Assembly: GCA_964462145.1 (NCBI GenBank)
Contig: CAYWYB010000104.1
Coordinates: 1-15,146 of the forward strand
Reading direction: 5' to 3'
Length of the DNA stretch: 15,146 nucleotides
Source of the DNA: GCA-2731375 sp964462145
GTDB lineage: Bacteria; Pseudomonadota; Alphaproteobacteria; GCA-2731375
Both the position numbers and the translations under genes were made by a program. The notes below the pieces were generated by a model. That model did not search any database. It worked only from the letters and a program-made list of their open reading frames with translations, and was not told the DNA's origin. Positions 12,536 to 15,146 of the stretch are shown one piece after another; within the stretch, counting starts at the first letter, position 1, and each line of letters starts with the position of its first letter.

Positions 12536-14887
12536 ATGGCTGAAAATGGCATTGGCGCTAGCCTAAAGCGCAAGGAAGACAACCGTTTCCTGACCGGCAA
12601 GGGGAATTATACAAGCGACATCAATAGGCCGGGACAGACCCATGCCTATATCGTGCGCTCGCCCCATGCCCACGCCACGATCAATTCCGTCGATATCTCG
12701 GCGGCGAAATCGGCGCCCGGCGTGGTCGGCGTGTTCGTTGGCCAGGATCTGCTTGACGACGCCGTTGGCGGTTTGGTCTGCGGCGCCTCGGTGACCGGCA
12801 AGGGCGGCGAGGTCAACAAGACCCCGCCGCGCAATGTGCTGACCATGGATAAGGCGCGCTTCGTCGGTGATCCCATCGCCGTCGTGATCGCGGAAACCCT
12901 GGCCCAGGCCAAGGATGGCGCCGAATTGGTGGCGATCGATTATAGCGAGCTGCCGGCGACGGTATCGACTGCGACCTCGGACGCCGATGGTGCGCCGCAG
13001 TTGCACGAGGAATGCCCCAACAACGTCGCCCTTGATTGGGAGCTGGGCGACAAGGAGGCCGTCGATGCGGCCTTTGCCTCCGCTCACAAGACGGCAGAAG
13101 TTGAATTGGTCAACAACCGCATGGTCACCAACGCCATGGAGCCGCGCGCGGCGGTCGGCGAATATAATTCGGGAACGGACGAGACCACCCTGTATCTGAC
13201 GTCGCAAAATCCGCACGTCCACCGTCTGGTCATGTCAGCGTTCATGAATATCGCGCCGGAGCACAAGTTCCGGGTGGTGGCACCCGATGTGGGCGGCGGT
13301 TTTGGTTCGAAAATCTTCACCTACAATGAAGAGGCGATCTGTGCCTGGGCCGCCAAGCGGATCAACCGTCCCGTCAAGTGGACATCCGACCGTTCGGAAG
13401 GCTTCATGTCCGATGCCCATGGCCGCGATCACGTGACCAAGGCCGAAATGGCCATGGACGCCGATGGCAAGTTCACCGCCATGCGGGTGACATCCAAGGG
13501 CAACATGGGGGCCTATCTGCAGCTCTTCTCGGTTTCCATTCCGACGCTGTTCCACGGCTTCCTGCTGGCGGGACAGTACACCACGCCGGCGATTTATCTG
13601 GACATGCGCTGTGTCATGACCAATACCGCGCCGGTCGATGCGGCGCGCGGCGCGGGCCGTCCGGAAGCAACCTACCTCTTGGAGCGTCTGGTAGATGTTT
13701 CGGCGGCTGAAATGGGCTTGGACCCGGCGGAAATCCGCCGGCGCAACTTCATCAAGGCCGATCAGATGCCGTACCAGACACCGGTCGTGCAATGTTACGA
13801 TTCCGGTGACTATCACGCATCCCTGGACAAGGCTCTGGCCAACGCGGATTACGACAGTTTTGCCGCCCGCCAGGCCGAGGCCAAGGGCCGGGGCAAGCTG
13901 CGCGGTATTGGGCTTTCGTCCTATATCGAGGCTTGCGGCGTCGCGCCTTCGGCCGCTGTTGGTTCGTTGGGTGTTGGCGTCGGTCTGTGGGAATCCGCCC
14001 AGGTACGCTTTAATCCGACGGGCGGTGTCACGGTCTTCACCGGTACGCACTCGCACGGCCAGGGTCACGAGACGGCCTTTGCCCAACTGGTCACCGAACG
14101 CCTTGGCGTGCCGGTGGAACAGGTCGAGGTCGTGCACGGCGATACCGACAAGGGTCAGTTCGGCATGGGCACTTACGGCTCCCGTTCGCTGCCCGTGGGC
14201 GGCGTTGCCATTGCCAATGCCTGCGACAAGATCATCGCCAAGGGCAAAAAGATCGCGGCCCATACCCTGGAAGCATCCGAGGACGACATCGAATTCGGCG
14301 ACGGCAACTTCACTGTTGCCGGTACCGATAAGACGATGAATATCGCCGAGGTCGCCTTCACGGCTTACGTGCCGCACAACTACCCCGAAGGGGTGGAGCC
14401 CGGGTTGGACGAGATCGCTTTCTTTGATCCCTTGAACTTCTCCTTCCCCGCTGGCGCCCATGTCTGCGAGGTGGAGATTGATCCCGACACCGGAAACCTG
14501 GAAATCGTCAAGTATACGGCGGTGGATGATTTCGGTGTCCTGGTCAATCCGATGATCGTGGAAGGCCAGGTTCATGGCGGCTTGGCCCATGGCATCGGCC
14601 AGGCATTGTTGGAGAATTGCGTATATGGCGATGATGGTCAGCTGGTAACGGGTTCGTTCCAGGATTACTGCATGCCGCGGGCCGACAATCTGCCGTCGTT
14701 TGACGTGGATTACGCCCCGACAGTACCTCTACACAATCCCTTGGGCGTCAAGGGTTGTGGCGAGGCGGGCGCCATCGCGGCGCCGCCGGCGGTGATCAAT
14801 GCCATCGTCAATGCCCTGGGCATCAAACATCTGGATATGCCGGCCACACCCGAACGGGTATGGCGTGCCGCGCAGGCGGCAGGCTAA
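12536..14887 (+). CDS. coxL: CoxL-like large molybdopterin subunit, form II type
   Basis: The protein has 783 residues. The ATG at 12536 is chosen: it starts one base after the coxS stop, uses the GGGGGG at the end of coxS as ribosome site and begins with the family pattern 'IGASLKRKEDNRFLTGKGNY'. The N-terminal aldehyde/xanthine oxidase a/b hammerhead domain covers about 18-140. Mo-cofactor domains follow, with 'SQNPH' (223-227), 'DVGGGFGSK' (251-259), 'GTHSHGQGHET', 'GDTDKGQFGMGTYGSRS' and the catalytic Glu in 'GVKGCGEAGAIAAP' (about E743). Form I CO dehydrogenase carries AYxCSFR with a catalytic Cys; form II carries AYRGAGR. Here the loop reads AARGAGR (369-375), so it is form II-like with Tyr replaced by Ala. 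Form II enzymes have no proven CO oxidation in most organisms; an aldehyde or N-heterocycle substrate is as likely. Confidence 0.9.
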   Translation: MAENGIGASLKRKEDNRFLTGKGNYTSDINRPGQTHAYIVRSPHAHATINSVDISAAKSAPGVVGVFVGQDLLDDAVGGLVCGASVTGKGGEVNKTPPRNVLTMDKARFVGDPIAVVIAETLAQAKDGAELVAIDYSELPATVSTATSDADGAPQLHEECPNNVALDWELGDKEAVDAAFASAHKTAEVELVNNRMVTNAMEPRAAVGEYNSGTDETTLYLTSQNPHVHRLVMSAFMNIAPEHKFRVVAPDVGGGFGSKIFTYNEEAICAWAAKRINRPVKWTSDRSEGFMSDAHGRDHVTKAEMAMDADGKFTAMRVTSKGNMGAYLQLFSVSIPTLFHGFLLAGQYTTPAIYLDMRCVMTNTAPVDAARGAGRPEATYLLERLVDVSAAEMGLDPAEIRRRNFIKADQMPYQTPVVQCYDSGDYHASLDKALANADYDSFAARQAEAKGRGKLRGIGLSSYIEACGVAPSAAVGSLGVGVGLWESAQVRFNPTGGVTVFTGTHSHGQGHETAFAQLVTERLGVPVEQVEVVHGDTDKGQFGMGTYGSRSLPVGGVAIANACDKIIAKGKKIAAHTLEASEDDIEFGDGNFTVAGTDKTMNIAEVAFTAYVPHNYPEGVEPGLDEIAFFDPLNFSFPAGAHVCEVEIDPDTGNLEIVKYTAVDDFGVLVNPMIVEGQVHGGLAHGIGQALLENCVYGDDGQLVTGSFQDYCMPRADNLPSFDVDYAPTVPLHNPLGVKGCGEAGAIAAPPAVINAIVNALGIKHLDMPATPERVWRAAQAAG

Positions 14888-14905
14888 GCCAGGGAGGAGA
14901 GATAA

Positions 14906-15146
14906 ATGTATAACTTCAACTTCCAATCCGCCTCCAGCCTCGATGACGCCGCCGCCAAGCTGGCCGCGGCCGAGGATGGTACGGTCATCGCCGGCGGCCA
15001 GACTTTGCTGCCGGTTCTGAAACAGCGCCTGGCCAACCCCTCCGATGTGGTTGATCTTTCAGGCATCGCCGATCTGAAGGGTATCTCGGCCAGCGGCGAT
15101 GGTGTCACCATCGGCGCCATGGTCACCCATGCGGAAGTAGCGGGAT
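14906..15146 (+). CDS. coxM: CoxM-like medium FAD subunit, N-terminal part (3' end outside window)
   Basis: About 80 codons are visible before the window edge. The ATG at 14906 has AGGGAGGAGAG directly upstream at good spacing, 18 bases after the coxL stop. The peptide shows the two FAD pyrophosphate-binding stretches of molybdenum-hydroxylase medium subunits: 'AGGQTLLPVLKQRLANP' (about 29-45) and 'TIGAMVTHAEV' near the edge. The N-terminal 'FNFQSASSLDDAAAKLA' is the usual first helix region. It accepts electrons from CoxS and passes them to a quinone or another acceptor. The order S-L-M fits form II clusters; form I clusters are M-S-L. Confidence 0.9.
   Translation, partial: MYNFNFQSASSLDDAAAKLAAAEDGTVIAGGQTLLPVLKQRLANPSDVVDLSGIADLKGISASGDGVTIGAMVTHAEVAG

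Noticed and set aside
13235..14590. Minus-strand open frame of 451 codons opposite coxL
   Set aside because: CoxL is unmistakable on the plus strand. The antisense product is His/Gly/Arg-rich, as expected for a GC-codon shadow.
12536..14887. True aerobic CO dehydrogenase (form I CoxL)
   Set aside because: The AYxCSFR motif with its Cys is absent and the gene order is S-L-M rather than M-S-L.

Overview
The window is a GC-rich, densely coded chromosomal stretch. Strong Shine-Dalgarno sites, short intergenic gaps and family-level resemblances (choline-sulfatase-like sulfatase, coxG plus coxS-L-M, a DUF2189 membrane protein, soluble transhydrogenase) suggest an alphaproteobacterium, probably a heterotrophic Rhodospirillales-like organism. 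That placement is an inference; no rRNA or other marker gene is present. I see no insertion sequence, phage gene, tRNA, CRISPR array or plasmid function, and no gap longer than 300 bases without a gene.

Left part (1-3063). The 3' end of a nitroreductase-family gene converges on a minus-strand pair: a secreted single-Cache-domain protein followed by an Asp/Glu-racemase / maleate-isomerase family enzyme that lacks both usual active-site cysteines. Divergent from these is a plus-strand pair: a VOC (glyoxalase/bleomycin-resistance fold) protein and a multi-pass DUF2189 membrane protein.

Middle part (3100-9604). The minus strand carries an M28-like peptidase homologue with a degraded metal site, a DsbA/GST-kappa-like protein resembling 2-hydroxychromene-2-carboxylate isomerase with its own promoter, and a choline-sulfatase-like sulfatase. 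An 81-base divergent control region separates the sulfatase from a plus-strand SDR oxidoreductase-GNAT acetyltransferase pair. The GNAT gene overlaps tail-to-tail with sthA, the soluble NAD(P) transhydrogenase.

Right part (9605-15146). A small secreted His/Arg-rich protein, preceded by a direct repeat that looks like a response-regulator site, converges through a strong hairpin on a secreted dienelactone-hydrolase-family enzyme. Divergent from that hydrolase begins a cox-type molybdenum hydroxylase cluster: coxG (membrane-anchored SRPBCC protein), coxS (two [2Fe-2S] clusters), coxL (molybdopterin subunit) and the start of coxM (FAD subunit), cut by the window edge. The S-L-M order and an AARGAGR active-site loop place it with form II (not proven CO-oxidising) enzymes, with an unusual Tyr-to-Ala change. 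The likely electron path is substrate to Mo cofactor in CoxL, through the clusters of CoxS, to FAD in CoxM; its substrate cannot be read from the sequence.

No clearly new multi-gene system is visible. The points most worth a second look are catalytic-residue departures in four enzymes (CoxL loop, M28 metal site, isomerase cysteines, sulfatase choline pocket) and the His-rich secreted protein with its upstream repeat.
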